From NCBI GenBank assembly GCA_019351955.1, contig JABBOE010000013.1, positions 1 to 44,944 of the forward strand: a DNA stretch of 44,944 nucleotides, given 5' to 3'. The position numbers were made by a program, and so were the translations under genes. The notes beneath the pieces are model-generated. The model saw nothing but the letters and a program-made list of their open reading frames with translations, had not been told where the DNA came from and searched no databases. Below, piece by piece: positions 10,800 to 19,822 of this stretch (positions are counted from its first letter, which is position 1; each line of letters begins with the position of its first letter). Origin of the DNA: Pseudomonadota bacterium (GTDB taxonomy: Bacteria; Pseudomonadota; Gammaproteobacteria; Burkholderiales; Burkholderiaceae_C).

Positions 10800-11276
10800 T
10801 CAGCGCGCAATGGTGTTCGTGCGGCGGATCTTGTTCTGCAACTGAATCAATCCATACAGAAGAGCCTCCGCCGTGGGTGGACAACCGGGCACATAGACGT
10901 CCACCGGCACGATTCGGTCGCACCCGCGCACCACTGAGTATGAGTAGTGGTAGTAGCCGCCGCCATTGGCGCACGACCCCATGCTGAGGACCCACCGCGG
11001 CTCTGCCATCTGGTCGTAGACCTTGCGCAGTGCGGGCGCCATCTTGTTACACAACGTGCCGGCAACAATCATCAGATCGGACTGCCGTGGGCTCGGGCGA
11101 AACACGATGCCGAAGCGATCCAAGTCATAGCGTGCCGCACCTGCATGCATCATCTCAACCGCGCAGCAGGCAAGCCCGAAGGTCATTGGCCAGAGCGAGC
11201 CTGTGCGCGTCCAGTTGATCAGCTTGTCAGCCGAGGTGGTGATGAAACCCTCGTTCAGTACACCCTCAATGCTCAT
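10800..11276 (-). CDS. nuoB: NADH-quinone oxidoreductase subunit B (cluster N2)
   Basis: This 158-aa subunit of the connecting module binds the terminal [4Fe-4S] cluster N2, which reduces quinone. The unusual adjacent-cysteine ligand pair is present in [14 protein letters not shown]. The remaining ligands lie in [14 protein letters not shown] and [14 protein letters not shown]. It starts at ATG 11276, 26 nt after the nuoA stop. All N2 ligands look intact. Confidence 0.97.
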   Translation of the reverse strand: MSIEGVLNEGFITTSADKLINWTRTGSLWPMTFGLACCAVEMMHAGAARYDLDRFGIVFRPSPRQSDLMIVAGTLCNKMAPALRKVYDQMAEPRWVLSMGSCANGGGYYHYSYSVVRGCDRIVPVDVYVPGCPPTAEALLYGLIQLQNKIRRTNTIAR

Positions 11277-11302
11277 AATTCATCCTTGGCTGCTGGCTCA
11301 GA

Positions 11303-11662
11303 TTACTCCCAGTCCAGCGCTCCCTTCTTCCACTCGTAGATAAAGCCCACCACCAGAATGGACAGGAAGATCATCATCGCCCAGAAACCCGTGGGACCAA
11401 CCTGCTTGATGACGACCGCCCAGGGAAAAAGGAAGGCAATCTCGAGGTCGAACAAGATAAAAAGAATCGCGACCAAGTAGTAACGCACGTCAAACTTCAT
11501 ACGCGCGTCCTCAAAAGCCTCGAACCCGCATTCGTAGGGGGCGTTCTTTGCACTATCAGGGCGACTCGGACCCAGAAGACGGCCCAGCGCTAAGGGACCA
11601 ATGCCCACACCGATACCGACCAAGATGAAGAGCAAAACCGGCAAGTACTGCTCGAGAAACAT
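11303..11662 (-). CDS. nuoA: NADH-quinone oxidoreductase subunit A
   Basis: This small membrane subunit (119 aa) has three transmembrane helices. Its long loop carries the family signature [44 protein letters not shown], with the conserved Cys and acidic residues facing the quinone site. ATG 11662 is preceded by a strong AAGGAGG about 10 nt upstream. It is the first gene of the nuo operon, whose promoter should lie in the 126-bp gap to tRNA-Leu or further upstream. No clear promoter boxes stand out there. Confidence 0.96.
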   Translation of the reverse strand: MFLEQYLPVLLFILVGIGVGIGPLALGRLLGPSRPDSAKNAPYECGFEAFEDARMKFDVRYYLVAILFILFDLEIAFLFPWAVVIKQVGPTGFWAMMIFLSILVVGFIYEWKKGALDWE

Positions 11663-11788
11663 CAGGCTCTCCTCCTTGTGGCTTCGCCGATTAAAGCTGG
11701 CCGGCGTTTCGCGACCAACTCACCCACGCACTCCCGCTACACCATACGCGGGATCCGTTGCTCTTTCTTTGATGTACTGCAACAAATT

Positions 11789-11873
11789 TGGTGCCGACGG
11801 CGAGACTCGAACTCGCACAGCTTTCGCCACTACCCCCTCAAGATAGCGTGTCTACCAATTTCACCACGTCGGC
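11789..11873 (-). tRNA. tRNA-Leu, anticodon GAG
   Basis: The reverse complement folds into a class II tRNA of 85 nt with an encoded CCA. The acceptor arms GCCGACG and CGTCGGC pair fully. The anticodon stem CTATC/GGTAG (one T-G pair) encloses TTGAGGG, so the anticodon is GAG, reading CUU and CUC. A long variable arm, expected for leucine, and GTTCGAGTC in the T arm are present. It lies between secG and nuoA, a position I recall as usual in Burkholderiales. Confidence 0.95.
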
Positions 11874-12045
11874 AAGACGCAATCGCATAAATCGTCTGTA
11901 ACCGGGCACTTATGCGACCAAACTCAGTATTTTAACGGCCTTGGGAAGGTTCAGGCAACGTCTGTTCCGATTCATTTGCTCGATGGCAAGTTTCCAACCC
12001 GCAAGGGGTTGACACTCCGCTAAAAACATGTTGTGCGCTGCACCA

Positions 12046-12498
12046 TCAAGGCCTCTTGACGTCGCTTGCGCGCGCGGCCGGCTTGACTACTGACGCCACC
12101 GGGGCCTTGCCCGCAGCTGGAACCTCGCCGGCGCCAGGAATCTCGGCAATGCCTGCGGGCGCACTGGCGGCCGACGGTCCAGGCCCAGCAGGAGCAGACG
12201 CGGAAACCAACGGCCTGCCCGCCCCCGCAAGTTTGCTCATTAACCCGCCACTATCGCCCGGTAGATTTCCGAAATACGCCAGCGCGAGGGTGCATGCGAA
12301 AAACACCGTAGCAGCGACCGCAGTACTGCGACTGAGGAAGTTCGCCGAGCCGGTGGCACCAAACAGGCTGCCTGAGGAACCGGAACCGAACGACGCCCCC
12401 ATGTCAGCGCCCTTACCGTGTTGCATCAAAATCAGGCCGACCATGGTCAGCGCCGCGAGGATTTGAATGATAAGAATTAGATTGAGAACGATATGCAT
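12046..12498 (-). CDS. secG: Preprotein translocase subunit SecG
   Basis: SecG is the small membrane partner of the SecYEG channel. Two transmembrane helices flank the family signature LMQHGKGADMGASFGSGSSGSLFGATGSANFLSR. The track ORF starts at a TTG (12528), but ATG 12498 (MHIVLNLILIIQ) gives the normal N-terminus. The protein is about 150 aa, longer than the usual 110 or so, because of an Ala/Pro/Gly-rich C-terminal tail of about 70 residues. The 170-bp stretch between its stop and the tRNA holds only a small hairpin (CAACCC/GGGTTG, 11995-12011). Confidence 0.92.
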   Translation of the reverse strand: MHIVLNLILIIQILAALTMVGLILMQHGKGADMGASFGSGSSGSLFGATGSANFLSRSTAVAATVFFACTLALAYFGNLPGDSGGLMSKLAGAGRPLVSASAPAGPGPSAASAPAGIAEIPGAGEVPAAGKAPVASVVKPAARASDVKRP

Positions 12499-12530
12499 GA
12501 TGAAAATCAGGTGACGGACCGTGTGCAACC

Positions 12531-13283
12531 TCAGGTTGCAGCGCTTGCCGCGTTAGCAATGGCGAGAAACTCAACGGCGTTGAGTGACGCCCCTCCAATC
12601 AAGCCTCCGTCGATATCAGGCTGCGCAAATAGCTCGGCGGCGTTGGCAGACTTGACGCTGCCGCCATAAAGGATGCGCGTTTGGGCCGCGCCTTGGCGAT
12701 GCCTTTGAGCTCGCTGGCGGATGAATGCATGGACGTCCTGAGCTTGTTGGGGGCTTGCGGTGCGCCCCGTGCCTATGGCCCAAACCGGTTCATAAGCAAG
12801 AATCAGATCGTGCATACGATCGCCCAGAAGGTGCAGGATGGCATCAAGCTGCATACCCACCACGGCCTCCGTTTCGTCTCGCTCGCGTTGCTGCAAGGTC
12901 TCACCCACACAGACGATCGGCGTCATCCCGCTTGCAAGCACGCGCTGCGCCTTGGCCGCTACAGCGGAGTCGGTCTCCCCGTGATACGCCCGGCGCTCTG
13001 AGTGACCCACGATGACGTGTCCACAGCTGAATTCGTGCAACATTGCGACTGAGACTTCCCCGGTATAGGCGCCCTGCTCGTGCACCGAGCAGTCTTGTGC
13101 GCCAAGCCCGATCGCGCTGCCTGCAAGCCTTCCCTGCGCCTGTGCCAGATAGGGAAAAGGCACGCAGACCACGACATCGCAAGCGAGCCGTGCAGACGCC
13201 GCAGTGAGATCGCCGAGGAGAGCCTCATTGGCACCAAGCGAACCGTGCATCTTCCAGTTTCCAGCAACCATCTTGCGACGCAT
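12531..13283 (-). CDS. tpiA: Triose-phosphate isomerase
   Basis: This enzyme interconverts dihydroxyacetone phosphate and glyceraldehyde 3-phosphate in glycolysis and gluconeogenesis. The 250-aa TIM-barrel protein keeps all landmarks: NWKMHG with the catalytic lysine near residue 11, VGHSERR with the catalytic histidine, LAYEPVWAIGTG with the catalytic glutamate, and the phosphate-binding YGGSVK and GGLIGGASL. ATG 13283 has AAAGGAAG upstream. It lies 32 nt before secG and follows the quinone oxidoreductase in the same direction. Confidence 0.97.
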   Translation of the reverse strand: MRRKMVAGNWKMHGSLGANEALLGDLTAASARLACDVVVCVPFPYLAQAQGRLAGSAIGLGAQDCSVHEQGAYTGEVSVAMLHEFSCGHVIVGHSERRAYHGETDSAVAAKAQRVLASGMTPIVCVGETLQQRERDETEAVVGMQLDAILHLLGDRMHDLILAYEPVWAIGTGRTASPQQAQDVHAFIRQRAQRHRQGAAQTRILYGGSVKSANAAELFAQPDIDGGLIGGASLNAVEFLAIANAASAAT

Positions 13284-13316
13284 GTCTTATTGCTTCCTTT
13301 TGACAGCTTGTGTCTA

Positions 13317-14303
13317 TTAGGGCCAAGTCAGCACGATCTTGCCGATGTGCTCACCACTTTCCATCAATGCATGGGCATCGACGATCCGTTCGGCCGGCAT
13401 CACCGCATGTATGCGGGGCCGGACGCGACCATCAACAATCAACGGCCAAACCCTCTCGCGGAGAGCCCTTGCCACGCCAGCTTTGAACGCCACGCTGCGC
13501 GCGCGCAGCGTGGATCCCGTGATGGTTAAGCGACGGCGCATGAGCAGCGAGGCGTCAAACCCAGCTGCAGCCCCACCCTGAACTGCGATGATGACCAAGC
13601 GGCCGTCCTCGGCCAGACAACCGACCTCACGGGCAACATAATCGCCACCGACCATGTCGAGCACAACATCGGCCCCTCGCCCACCCGTATGCTCGCGCAG
13701 CTGCTCGGCGAAATCCTGCGAACGATAATTGATTGCGCGCTCGGCACCCAGCTCCAGGCAAACCTTGCACTTGTCATCAGAGCCTGCGGTAGCCCAGACT
13801 CGAGAACCCATGGCGCGAGCCAGTTGAATCGCCGTTGTGCCAATGCCGCTTGCCCCCCCTTGCACCAAAATCAGTTCGGTGGGTTTGAGCGCGCCGCGCT
13901 CAAACACGTTGTGCCAAACGGTAAAGAAGGTCTCGGGTATGGCAGCAGCTTCCGCGTCGCTCAGCCCTTCGGGTACAGGCAGACATTGCCCAATAGGGGC
14001 AACGCAAAATTCGGCGTAGCCTCCCCCTGTCAGCAATGCGCAAACCTTCTGGCCTGCGTACAGATCCGACCCGGCGAGATCGCCCTTGATCACCTCGCCG
14101 CAGACTTCTAGACCCGGGATATCCGAAGCTCCAGGTGGCGGCGGATAAAGCCCTTTGCGCTGAAGAATGTCGGGACGATTGATCCCGAACGCGCGCACGC
14201 GCAACAAAACCTCCCCAGGCCCCGGCTCGGGAACGGCGCGATCCACCCAGCGCAACACATCGGGCGCCCCAGGTTTGGTAATTTCGGCAACGAGCATGTT
14301 CAT
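13317..14303 (-). CDS. NAD(P)H:quinone oxidoreductase, zinc-independent MDR family (PIG3-like)
   Basis: This 328-aa medium-chain dehydrogenase/reductase has a GroES-like N-terminal domain (residues 1-130) with RVRAFGINRPDILQRKGLYPPPPGASDIPGLEVCGEV. The nucleotide-binding Rossmann domain shows LVQGGASGIGTTAIQLARAMGSRVWATAGSDDKC. No structural or catalytic zinc cysteines are apparent, which fits quinone oxidoreductases rather than alcohol dehydrogenases. The C-terminus (RVRPRIHAVMPAERIVDAHALMESGEHIGKIVLTW) is typical of the PIG3/QOR group. It sits between pnp and tpiA. The physiological substrate cannot be read from sequence. Confidence 0.88.
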   Translation of the reverse strand: MNMLVAEITKPGAPDVLRWVDRAVPEPGPGEVLLRVRAFGINRPDILQRKGLYPPPPGASDIPGLEVCGEVIKGDLAGSDLYAGQKVCALLTGGGYAEFCVAPIGQCLPVPEGLSDAEAAAIPETFFTVWHNVFERGALKPTELILVQGGASGIGTTAIQLARAMGSRVWATAGSDDKCKVCLELGAERAINYRSQDFAEQLREHTGGRGADVVLDMVGGDYVAREVGCLAEDGRLVIIAVQGGAAAGFDASLLMRRRLTITGSTLRARSVAFKAGVARALRERVWPLIVDGRVRPRIHAVMPAERIVDAHALMESGEHIGKIVLTWP

Positions 14304-14342
14304 GGCAAGCGCGCTAAGTGGCTATCCACACGTCGCTCAAGC

Positions 14343-16475
14343 TCAGGATTGCTGCGGCTCGACGCTGGCAGGCTGCGGCGCTGGTTCGCCATCCCCCAAC
14401 AATGCCTTGATCGACAAGCGAAAACGGCCCTTGTCATCCGTCTCGATGACCTTGACGCGCACCTTCTGCCCCTCCTGCAGATAATCGGAGACTTTGTTGA
14501 CGCGCTCATTGGCAATCTGCGAAATGTGCAGCAGGCCATCCTTACCGGGAAGCACGTTAACCAGCGCACCGAAATCGAGCAGCTTGACCACAGCACCTTC
14601 ATAAATCTGGCCGATTTCAACCTCGGCCGTAAGTTCGCCAATCCGGCGCATGGCTTCCTTGGCCTGCTTCGCGTCGGTAGCCGCCACGGTAATGGTGCCA
14701 TCTTCGGCGATATCAATTTGCGTGCCCGTTTCTTCGGTGAGTGCACGAATCACGGCCCCGCCCTTACCGATTACGTCGCGGATGCGTTCAGGATTGATCT
14801 TCATCGTGTACAGGCGCGGCGCGTAGGGCGAGACCTCGGTGCGCGCACCGCCCACGGCTTGCTGCATCAGGCCCAATATGTGCATACGGCCCTCGCGCGC
14901 CTGCGCCAGTGCCACCTGCATGATCTCGCGGGTGATGCCCTGAATCTTGATGTCCATCTGCAGCGCGGTGATTCCGATGGCCGACCCGGCCACCTTGAAG
15001 TCCATATCACCCAAATGGTCTTCGTCGCCGAGAATGTCCGTGAGCACCGCAAAACGGTTGCCATCCTTGATGAGACCCATCGCGATGCCGGCCACGTGTG
15101 CCTTCAATGGAACGCCCGCATCAAGCAGGCTTAGACACCCACCGCAGACTGACGCCATCGACGAGGAGCCGTTGGACTCGGTAATTTCCGAGACCAGACG
15201 CATCGTGTAGGCGAAATCCTCCTTCTTGGGCAGCACGGCGAGCAGCGCGCGTTTTGCCAAACGACCGTGCCCGATTTCGCGGCGCTTGGGTGAGCCCATG
15301 CGGCCCGTTTCCCCCGTGGCGAATGGAGGCATGTTGTAGTGAAGGAGGAAACGATCACGGTATTCGCCCCCAAGGGCGTCGATGATCTGGGAATCCTGAT
15401 CGGTACCTAGGGTCGCGACGACCAATGCCTGCGTTTCGCCCCGTGTGAACAGCGCGCTGCCGTGGGTACGCGGCAGCACCCCAGTACGAATCGTGATGGG
15501 GCGTACGGTGCGTGTATCACGACCGTCGATGCGCGGATCGCCGCTGAGGATTTGGCCGCGCACAATGTGCGCCTCCATGTCAAAAAGAATGGATTCCACC
15601 TTGGCGGCATCCACCAGGGTGCCGTCGGCAGCCAAGGCCTCGCGCACCCGAGCATAGACTTGGCGCAGCGCATCGGTTCGCGCCTGCTTCTGCGTGATCT
15701 TATAGGCGGAACGCAACCCCTCGCCCGCGACTGCGTCAATCCGGGCGATCAGTGCCTCGTCGCGCACCTCGGGCCTCCAGTCCCATGCCGGCTTGCCACC
15801 TTCACGCACGAGATCATGGATGGCGTCAATCGCCAACTGCATCTGCTGGTGGCCGTACATCACCGCTTCAAGCATGACATCTTCCGCAAGCTGCTCTGCC
15901 TCGGATTCCACCATCAGCACGGCTGCCTCGGTGCCCGCAACGACGAGGTCCAGCCGCGATTCAGCCATTTGCGCCTTGCTTGGATTAAGCACGTACGCAC
16001 CGTTGATATAGCCCACGCGGGCCGCACCGATCGGGCCGTCAAATGGGATGCCCGAAACAGACAGTGCGGCACTTGCCGCGATCATCGCCGGAATGTCCGC
16101 CTCGACCTCAGGGTTGAGCGACAGGACGTGGATGACCACCTGCACCTCGTTGTAAAAGCCCTCAGGGAAGAGCGGTCGGATCGGACGATCGATCAAGCGC
16201 GATGTCAGCGTCTCGCTTTCACTCAGTCGACCCTCTCGCTTGAAAAATCCACCGGGGATCTTGCCCGCCGCATAGGTCTTTTCGATGTAATCGACCGTGA
16301 GCGGGAAAAAATCCTGCCCCGGCTTCGCCGTCCTCGCCGCAACCACAGTAGCAAGCACCACGGTGTCGTCCATATTTAGCAACACCGCGCCGCCCGCCTG
16401 CCGAGCAATTTCGCCCGTCTCGAGGGTGACCGTATGCGCACCCCACTGAAAAGTCTTGGTTATTTTGTTGAACAT
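14343..16475 (-). CDS. pnp: Polyribonucleotide nucleotidyltransferase (PNPase)
   Basis: PNPase is a 3'-5' phosphorolytic exoribonuclease that works in RNA turnover and the degradosome. The 710-aa protein has two RNase PH domains (about residues 1-220 and 310-540), a KH domain ([25 protein letters not shown]) and a C-terminal S1 domain ([33 protein letters not shown]). The track ORF begins at 16526; I place the start at ATG 16475 ([11 protein letters not shown]), which has GGAG 6 nt upstream. It lies downstream of rpsO and beyond the rpsO terminator, so part of its transcription probably comes from read-through, as is known in enterobacteria. Confidence 0.96.
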   Translation of the reverse strand: MFNKITKTFQWGAHTVTLETGEIARQAGGAVLLNMDDTVVLATVVAARTAKPGQDFFPLTVDYIEKTYAAGKIPGGFFKREGRLSESETLTSRLIDRPIRPLFPEGFYNEVQVVIHVLSLNPEVEADIPAMIAASAALSVSGIPFDGPIGAARVGYINGAYVLNPSKAQMAESRLDLVVAGTEAAVLMVESEAEQLAEDVMLEAVMYGHQQMQLAIDAIHDLVREGGKPAWDWRPEVRDEALIARIDAVAGEGLRSAYKITQKQARTDALRQVYARVREALAADGTLVDAAKVESILFDMEAHIVRGQILSGDPRIDGRDTRTVRPITIRTGVLPRTHGSALFTRGETQALVVATLGTDQDSQIIDALGGEYRDRFLLHYNMPPFATGETGRMGSPKRREIGHGRLAKRALLAVLPKKEDFAYTMRLVSEITESNGSSSMASVCGGCLSLLDAGVPLKAHVAGIAMGLIKDGNRFAVLTDILGDEDHLGDMDFKVAGSAIGITALQMDIKIQGITREIMQVALAQAREGRMHILGLMQQAVGGARTEVSPYAPRLYTMKINPERIRDVIGKGGAVIRALTEETGTQIDIAEDGTITVAATDAKQAKEAMRRIGELTAEVEIGQIYEGAVVKLLDFGALVNVLPGKDGLLHISQIANERVNKVSDYLQEGQKVRVKVIETDDKGRFRLSIKALLGDGEPAPQPASVEPQQS

Positions 16476-16670
16476 CGTGAACTCCATTTCATAGGCAGGG
16501 GACAATTCCCGCGCCCCAGTCAGCACCCAACCTTTGCGGGGCTGGGCCAGGCGGGAAGCACAATGCCATTCCAGCGCAACTCTTCATCCGTGCAATTTGG
16601 CGAAAAGCTGTCCTGGAATGACACAGCAGTACCTCCCTCATCAAAACGGCACATGAAGGCCATGCGCCCC

Positions 16671-16715
16671 GAACAAAAACAGGGCGCCTGGGTCGAAAAC
16701 TCAACGCAGGCGCCC
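16671..16715 (-). terminator. Rho-independent terminator after rpsO
   Basis: On the minus strand GGGCGCCTG and CAGGCGCCC form a perfect 9-bp stem with a 16-nt loop, followed by TGTTTTTGTTC. It begins 17 nt after the rpsO stop and ends about 200 nt before pnp. It should end most rpsO transcripts and leave partial read-through into pnp. The remaining rpsO-pnp spacer (16476-16670) shows no other clear element. Confidence 0.85.
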
Positions 16716-16731
16716 AGACTCATCCACCACC

Positions 16732-17001
16732 CTACTTGCGCAGGCTCAGCTTGACGATCAGCGCCTTGTAACGCTCCGCATCCTTGGACTTGAGGTAATC
16801 CAAGAGCTTGCGACGACGGCTCACCATCCTGAGCAACCCACGGCGCCCGTGGTGGTCTTTCGCATGGGTTTTGAAATGCCCGGTCAATTCATTGATGCGG
16901 GCTGTCAGCAGTGCCACCTGAACCTCCGGGGATCCCGTGTCCTTGGGCGCACGCGCGTTGTCGGCGACGATTTGCGCCGTGTTGCTCTTGTCGAGACTCA
17001 T
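16732..17001 (-). CDS. rpsO: 30S ribosomal protein S15
   Basis: S15 is a primary 16S rRNA-binding protein of the small subunit. The 89-aa product contains [50 protein letters not shown], the invariant core of the family. The track start is a TTG two codons earlier; ATG 17001 (MSLDKSN) gives the standard length and has AGGAAA upstream. It is followed by a strong terminator and then pnp, the classical rpsO-pnp arrangement. Confidence 0.97.
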   Translation of the reverse strand: MSLDKSNTAQIVADNARAPKDTGSPEVQVALLTARINELTGHFKTHAKDHHGRRGLLRMVSRRRKLLDYLKSKDAERYKALIVKLSLRK

Positions 17002-17407
17002 CTGCAAAGTTTCCTGTAAAAAGACTAGCGAACGCAGAAGAAACCGTTCCGCGCCGTGAAAACCATAAGTCTACCTGATGACGGGAAATTGCCTCACCTG
17101 GCTCATGCTTTGTTGATGTCACGGCGTTGCCGCGCACACCTGCACCTTCATGAAGGCCGTATTTTGGCCCGGCGCACGTCGAGCCTCGGCCTTCAGGCCG
17201 AGGAAGGATGGTGCGCACGCTGTAGGCGTCGTGATTTACAAAGCGGGAAGGCGACACATTTTCCTGGCGCTTTGTGAACAACGTCACACCATCGCCTCAT
17301 TTCGAGCGAAGCCCCGCCGCTTCCCCTGCCATTGCCAACCATTTGCGGGTACATTGGCGGCGATCGAAAGCCTGCCCAATCCAACCACGCCGATCCGCGC
17401 TCCGGAC
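17002..17407. other. Non-coding gap between rpsO and the metallophosphoesterase
   Basis: This 406-bp divergent intergenic region has no ORF that looks coding; the N-terminal extension of the track ORF at 17150 is Arg/Pro-rich and unlike the enzyme family. It must hold the rpsO promoter (minus) and the phosphoesterase promoter (plus). Visible structure is a perfect 8-bp hairpin at 17184-17203 and an 8-bp inverted repeat CGCCGTGA (17052-17059) with TCACGGCG (17119-17126). Confidence 0.6.
17184..17203. repeat. Perfect 8-bp palindromic hairpin, TTCA loop
   Basis: CCTCGGCC and GGCCGAGG flank TTCA, giving a compact hairpin in an intergenic region. It has no T-run on either side and is not placed as a terminator. 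It resembles REP-type units or hairpin ends left by IS200/IS605-type elements, but that is only a resemblance, and no second copy was seen in this window. Confidence 0.5.
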
Positions 17408-18175
17408 ATGCGCCTTCAACTCTTCTCTGACCTCCACCTTGAAACGCAAAGCTTCGCGCCCATGCCCGCGCCCACTGCGGACGCGCTAATCCTGGCCGGA
17501 GACATCGACGCCCACCACGACGGCCTGGAGTTGTTCGCCAACTGGCCCGTACCCGTCCTGTTCGTCGCCGGCAATCACGAGTTCGACAACAAGGATTTCG
17601 ACTCCACGCTGAAAGCTCTGCGCACGCGCTGCGAACGGCTCGGCATCACGATGCTCGAGCGCGACACCGTGGTCATGCGCTTCGGTGAGCAGCGGGTGCG
17701 TTTCGTCGGCACTACGCTCTGGAACGACTTCGACCTTTTTGGCGCTGCAGAACGTCAACGCTGCATGCGCGCCGCTCGGTATTTTATCGAGGAAGTCCAG
17801 CGCTCCTCGCGATACGGACTGCCAATGGACGCTGAAGCCCTGCGCCAAGAAGGCTTGCGCAATAAAGAATGGCTAACGAATGCGCTGCAAGCACCATCCA
17901 GCGTGGCTGGCGTGTATGACAGGACTGTCGTCGTTACCCATTTTGCGCCAAGCTTGCGAAGCACGGATGCTCGGTATCCGGTGAACGGCGCGACAGCCAG
18001 CTTCTGCAACGCCTACGATGATCTTATTGAACGTTGCCACCTATGGATTCACGGCCACTTGCATTGCCGACATGACTACCAGACTGGCAGCACCCGCGTG
18101 ATCTGCAATGCGCGCGGCCACGCCAGCAGTGGCGAAGACTACGATTTTCAGCCCCTGGGCGTGTGGGAAGTCTGA
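17408..18175 (+). CDS. Calcineurin-like metallophosphoesterase
   Basis: This 255-aa protein carries the complete dinuclear-metal phosphoesterase motif set. The motifs are SDLHLE at residues 7-12, AGDIDAH, AGNHEFD, VVTHFAPS, and WIHGHLHC near residue 220. I chose ATG 17408 (MRLQLFSDLHLE) because the first motif follows at once, as in related enzymes, and the upstream extension in the track ORF looks non-coding. There is no signal peptide, so it should be cytoplasmic. The substrate (phosphoester, nucleotide or nucleic acid) cannot be assigned. It converges on tsaD with a 25-nt gap. Confidence 0.9.
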   Translation: MRLQLFSDLHLETQSFAPMPAPTADALILAGDIDAHHDGLELFANWPVPVLFVAGNHEFDNKDFDSTLKALRTRCERLGITMLERDTVVMRFGEQRVRFVGTTLWNDFDLFGAAERQRCMRAARYFIEEVQRSSRYGLPMDAEALRQEGLRNKEWLTNALQAPSSVAGVYDRTVVVTHFAPSLRSTDARYPVNGATASFCNAYDDLIERCHLWIHGHLHCRHDYQTGSTRVICNARGHASSGEDYDFQPLGVWEV

Positions 18176-18200
18176 CGATCGCCCCGACCAGCGCCCCCAC

Positions 18201-19304
18201 TCAGTTTGTGGTTGCACGATGCTCAATGCCCGCGGGGGACACCAACTCTGCGAGGTCCCAGCGCGGGCGAACATCAAAGGCATACTCACGGCTCGCGCTC
18301 GCCAATCCAGCCTGCAACCTACGGCACGCAGCGTATGCAATCATCGGTCCATTGTCAGTGCACCACTGCAAATCAGGGTAGTACACATGCTTCCCGGCCC
18401 TCACGCAAGCCTGATCGAGCTTTTCCCGCAAACGACGATTTGCACCGACGCCCCCTGCCACCACCAAAGTCGACCGATTCGTGCGCCGCATCGCCTCCAT
18501 CGCCTTGCTCACCAGGACGTCGGTGATTGCCTCCTGGGTGGCGGCCGCGAGGTCTGCGCGGCTCTGCTCGCAGATATTGGCACCCAATTGCCTGACTTTG
18601 GTCAGCACCGCGGTTTTTAGCCCCGCGAAGGAAAAGTCCAGGTCGCCACTATGCAACTTGGGCCTGGGTAACGCGAAAGATTGCGAATTTCCGAAAGATG
18701 CCATACGGGCCAACTCTGGCCCACCCGGATAGCCCAGACCGAGAAGCATGGCTGATTTGTCGAACGCCTCGCCCGCAGCGTCGTCCACCGTTTCCCCCAA
18801 GAGCCGGTAATCGCCAAGCGCAACCACGTCCAGCAACATGGTATGGCCACCCGACACCAACAAGGCCACAAAAGGAAAGGTCAACCCGGAATCCGACAGC
18901 AAGGGCGACAACAGATGACCTTCGAGATGGTGGATGCCAATGAGGGGCTTGTCCGCCGCCATCGCCAAGGCGGTGGCGAGCCCCGCCCCCACCAGCAGTG
19001 CCCCTGCCAACCCGGGACCACGCGTGTAGGCAATGGCATCAAGGTCTGCCAGCGCGCAATCCGCCTCTTTGAGCGTGCGCTCAATCAACGGCAGCGTGCG
19101 CGCGATATGGTCGCGCGATGCCAACTCTGGTACGACACCACCATAGAGCCGGTGCATGGCTACTTGCGAATGCAAAGCATGTGCTAGCAGGCCGCGCTCG
19201 CTGTGGTAGACCGCAACGCCGGTTTCATCGCATGAAGTTTCGAGCCCTAAGATGCAAAGAGGTGCGTGGGACGAAGCCAATTTGTTGTTGTGCCCTGGAG
19301 ACAT
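18201..19304 (-). CDS. tsaD: tRNA N6-adenosine threonylcarbamoyltransferase TsaD
   Basis: TsaD transfers the threonylcarbamoyl group to A37 of ANN-decoding tRNAs, working with TsaB, TsaC and TsaE. The 367-aa ASKHA-fold protein shows [15 protein letters not shown] at the N-terminus, the metal-binding HHLEGH near residue 124, [11 protein letters not shown], and [14 protein letters not shown] near the C-terminus. ATG 19304 is the only good start; about 15 residues precede the conserved core and the ribosome-binding site is weak. It is divergent from rpsU, and this neighbour pair is common in proteobacteria. Confidence 0.95.
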   Translation of the reverse strand: MSPGHNNKLASSHAPLCILGLETSCDETGVAVYHSERGLLAHALHSQVAMHRLYGGVVPELASRDHIARTLPLIERTLKEADCALADLDAIAYTRGPGLAGALLVGAGLATALAMAADKPLIGIHHLEGHLLSPLLSDSGLTFPFVALLVSGGHTMLLDVVALGDYRLLGETVDDAAGEAFDKSAMLLGLGYPGGPELARMASFGNSQSFALPRPKLHSGDLDFSFAGLKTAVLTKVRQLGANICEQSRADLAAATQEAITDVLVSKAMEAMRRTNRSTLVVAGGVGANRRLREKLDQACVRAGKHVYYPDLQWCTDNGPMIAYAACRRLQAGLASASREYAFDVRPRWDLAELVSPAGIEHRATTN

Positions 19305-19369
19305 TGGTATGAGTCATGCCAGTATTGACGTGGTCGCCGGAATTAGTTCGACGTCTACTGGATGGATAT

Positions 19370-19378
19370 TGGTATACT
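19370..19378 (+). promoter_or_regulatory. Candidate extended -10 promoter for rpsU
   Basis: TGGTATACT in the tsaD-rpsU divergent spacer matches an extended -10 element (TGnTATAAT) in five of the six core positions. No good -35 box lies at 17 bp, which fits extended -10 promoters. It is about 90 nt upstream of the rpsU ATG. Confidence 0.4.
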
Positions 19379-19467
19379 TTACCGGTTTTTTCACCCTCTC
19401 CTGATTACGCCGAGACTTGTAGTTCAGAAGTCCGCGCCCAGACTTCGCTGAAAGGTAGCTGTTTGCA

Positions 19468-19680
19468 ATGACCACGATTCGCATCAAAGAAAACGAACCC
19501 TTCGATGTTGCCCTGCGCCGCTTCAAGCGCACGATTGAAAAACTCGGCCTGTTGACGGATCTGCGCGCTCGCCAGTTTTATGAAAAGCCCACCGCCGAGC
19601 GCAAGCGCAAGAAAGCCGCTGCGGTCAAGCGCCATTACAAGCGCATTCGCAGCCACATGCTCCCTAAGCGCCTGTACTGA
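19468..19680 (+). CDS. rpsU: 30S ribosomal protein S21
   Basis: S21 is a small, highly basic protein of the 30S subunit involved in initiation. The 70-aa product reads [51 protein letters not shown], matching the family along its length. AAAGGT lies upstream of ATG 19468. It is followed by yqeY, with a terminator between them. The rpsU-yqeY order is common, and in many proteobacteria dnaG and rpoD come next; here they do not. Confidence 0.97.
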   Translation: MTTIRIKENEPFDVALRRFKRTIEKLGLLTDLRARQFYEKPTAERKRKKAAAVKRHYKRIRSHMLPKRLY

Positions 19681-19784
19681 TTCTTCTCGGGCCGGGCACA
19701 ACCGGCTCTGCGTGAGATCACGAGGGGCTTTATCTTCTGCTCGCCATCGTGAGTGACGCCATGCAAACATCATTTGTCCATCTT

Positions 19785-19816
19785 GCCCGCAAGTCATGCA
19801 TGGCTGCGGGCTTTTT
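19785..19816 (+). terminator. Rho-independent terminator after rpsU
   Basis: GCCCGCA and TGCGGGC form a 7-bp stem with a 13-nt loop, followed directly by TTTTT. It ends 6 nt before the yqeY ATG, so transcription of yqeY from the rpsU promoter depends on read-through. Confidence 0.75.
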
Positions 19817-19822
19817 CTCATC

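Noticed and set aside
11995-12011. Small hairpin CAACCC-GCAAG-GGGTTG between secG and tRNA-Leu as a terminator
   Set aside because: The stem is only 6 bp and has no T-run on either strand.
15462-16379. 305-aa plus-strand ORF
   Set aside because: It lies opposite pnp, which is fully conserved. The composition is typical of antisense frames in GC-rich genes.
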